From positions 20,153 through 26,749 of the forward strand of contig DUIO01000187.1 of assembly GCA_013330315.1 (NCBI GenBank): DNA of 6,597 nucleotides, given 5' to 3'. The stretch's first letter is position 1. Each line of letters opens with the position of its first letter. A program made the translations under genes and the position numbers. Under the pieces are notes generated by a model that saw only the letters and a program-made list of their open reading frames with translations, ran no database searches and had not been told where the DNA came from. The stretch is from Methanosarcina sp. Lineage in GTDB: Archaea > Halobacteriota > Methanosarcinia > Methanosarcinales > Methanosarcinaceae. Positions 5,621 to 6,597 of the stretch are shown piece by piece.

Positions 5621-6376
5621 TCATTCTACAACGATCCCGTCTTTTAACCTTATTATCCTGTCGGCGTATGCCGCATGCCAGTCCTCGTGAGTGACCATTA
5701 CTATCGTCTGCCCCTTTTCTTTATTGAAATTCTTGAAAAGCTCCAGGACGTCCTTTGAGTTCTTGGAATCCAGGTTGGCGCATGGTTCATCAGCAAAAAG
5801 GATGACAGGTTTGTGGGCAAGGGCCCGAGCAATGGAAACTCGTTGCTGTTGCCCTCCGCTCATTTTGGAAGGAAGCTGTGAGAGGCGATCACCCAATCCA
5901 ACTGCGGTCAGGCTTTCGGCGGCAGCAGATTCATATTCTGTTTTGCTTTTACCCTGCATCATAAGGGATATGAAAACGTTCTCGACGGCGGAAAGTTCGG
6001 GAAGAAGAGCATAGTCCTGAAAGACATAACCCAGGTTGTGAAGACGAAACCTGCCTTTTTCTTTATCGGACATCATGGAGGTATCGGCACCGTTAATAAT
6101 AACTTTCCCGGAATTGGGAGTATCAAGAAGACCGAGCTGGTTTAAAAGAGTAGTCTTTCCGGAACCACTGGGGCCCATAATAGCAACAAACTCTCCACGC
6201 CTGATTTTTACGGAAATGCCGCGCAGTACCCTTACTTCCACCTCGCCCATCAGGAAGGTGCGGACAATATCAACACCTTCTATTATGCTATCTTCTTTTC
6301 TTTCATCGGGCATGTTTTCAGTTCCGGTCTCATGTTTAACTTCTTCTTTCATTTCTCTTTCAATTTTATTTCCCAT
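5621..6376 (-). CDS. ABC transporter ATP-binding protein, MacB/LolD type
   Basis: The protein is 251 residues from the ATG at 6376. Numbering from that start, Walker A GPSGSGKT is at 68-75, the Q-loop VFQD at 118-121, the signature MSGGQQQR at 172-179 (M instead of the usual L), Walker B ILFADEP at 192-198, the D-loop NLD at 201-203 and the switch histidine in VTHED at 230. The pattern, including the LLNQLGLLDTPNSG segment after Walker A, is that of LolD/MacB ATPases that energise FtsX-like permeases to extract lipoproteins or export peptides or drugs. The ATG has a perfect AAGGAGGA (6383-6390) 6 bases upstream. The TTG at 6403 would add 9 residues, lie inside the upstream permease gene and lack an SD at a workable distance. 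The first ~30 residues are a highly charged extension (many E, K and R) not needed for the fold. The gene follows the permease by 14 bases, so the two are co-transcribed. The substrate cannot be told. Confidence 0.93.
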   Translation of the reverse strand: MGNKIEREMKEEVKHETGTENMPDERKEDSIIEGVDIVRTFLMGEVEVRVLRGISVKIRRGEFVAIMGPSGSGKTTLLNQLGLLDTPNSGKVIINGADTSMMSDKEKGRFRLHNLGYVFQDYALLPELSAVENVFISLMMQGKSKTEYESAAAESLTAVGLGDRLSQLPSKMSGGQQQRVSIARALAHKPVILFADEPCANLDSKNSKDVLELFKNFNKEKGQTIVMVTHEDWHAAYADRIIRLKDGIVVE

Positions 6377-6382
6377 GCCTTT

Positions 6383-6390
6383 TCCTCCTT
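6383..6390 (-). promoter_or_regulatory. Strong ribosome binding site of the ABC ATPase gene
   Basis: AAGGAGGA on the minus strand, 6 bases before the ATG at 6376 and directly after the TAA stop of the permease. It argues for the ATG and against the TTG at 6403 as start. Confidence 0.85.
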
Positions 6391-6597
6391 TTACTTGCCC
6401 CAAATTAATTCCAGGAGGTCTTTCTGTGTCAACATATAGGCAGGTACAACAGAGCCAATAATTGAGGCAAGGAATAGGAGAACTGCACGATTCAGGGCTT
6501 CGGCATTGTCCAGTCTCAGGCTCATGCTACCGAGAGGTATGTCCACCGGATGTGCTACTGTATATGGGGCAAGCCCAAAACGCATGAAAGAAAAACC
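6391..6597 (-). CDS. FtsX-like ABC transporter permease, C-terminal fragment
   Basis: Only the last 68 codons are in the window; the gene continues past the right edge. The frame is open to 6597, so the methionine at 6585 is internal, not a start. The visible part contains GFSFMRFGLAPYTVAHPVDI, a hydrophobic segment NRAVLLFLASIIGSVVPAYM, and the tail LTQKDLLELIWGK. A last TM ending in 'xxxGSxxPAxxxxxxDxLExIxG' is the typical close of the FtsX/MacB permease domain. Together with the LolD/MacB-type ATPase that follows, this supports an FtsX-family permease as the membrane half of the transporter. Its stop, TAA at 6391-6393, directly abuts the SD of the ATPase gene, so the two should be translated from one message. 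The family call rests on a short stretch and on context. Confidence 0.72.
   Translation of the reverse strand, partial: GFSFMRFGLAPYTVAHPVDIPLGSMSLRLDNAEALNRAVLLFLASIIGSVVPAYMLTQKDLLELIWGK

Noticed and set aside
6075..6461. Open frame of 128 codons on the plus strand
   Set aside because: It lies fully opposite the ABC ATPase and permease genes, whose motifs are unmistakable, and its translation has no recognisable domain. It is a shadow frame.

Overview
The window reads as a piece of a moderately AT-rich archaeal chromosome, most likely a methanogen of the Methanosarcina type. The reasons are the gene content (a MoxR ATPase with a DUF58 protein and membrane von Willebrand A proteins, beside a MacB/LolD-like ABC exporter), Shine-Dalgarno sites that match the archaeal anti-SD (GGAGG and GGTGAT), and AT-rich spacers with TATA-like elements. 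This placement is inference from style, not a database result. Every supported gene lies on the minus strand, so transcription runs from high to low coordinates.

Right end (6597 to 5621): the C-terminal 68 residues of an FtsX-like ABC permease, cut by the window edge, followed after 14 bases by its ATPase. The best start of the ATPase is the ATG at 6376, not the upstream TTG at 6403. The pair looks like a MacB/LolCDE-type exporter or lipoprotein/peptide transporter.

Middle spacer (5620 to 5156): 465 bases with no credible gene. It holds a 16-bp imperfect direct repeat, short tandem repeats, and, next to the downstream gene, a 10-bp inverted repeat enclosing a TATA-like element.

Left part (5155 to 1): a five-gene cluster in the order three-TM membrane protein, MoxR AAA+ ATPase, soluble DUF58/vWA protein, BatA-like membrane vWA protein, and a second membrane vWA protein that runs off the left edge. 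The last three are tightly coupled: an 8-base gap with the ribosome site overlapping the previous stop, then an ATGA overlap. MoxR and DUF58 lack membrane segments and should be cytoplasmic. The two vWA proteins and the three-TM protein should display their main domains outside the membrane. All three vWA proteins keep the metal-binding DxSxS motif. By analogy with characterised MoxR-vWA pairs, the cluster probably forms a chaperone-like machine that matures, inserts metal into or remodels an envelope or membrane protein complex. The client cannot be read from this window.

The 86-base gap before moxR holds a perfect 16-bp palindrome and a second 10-bp palindrome, so moxR may have its own control point or lie behind a processing or termination site.
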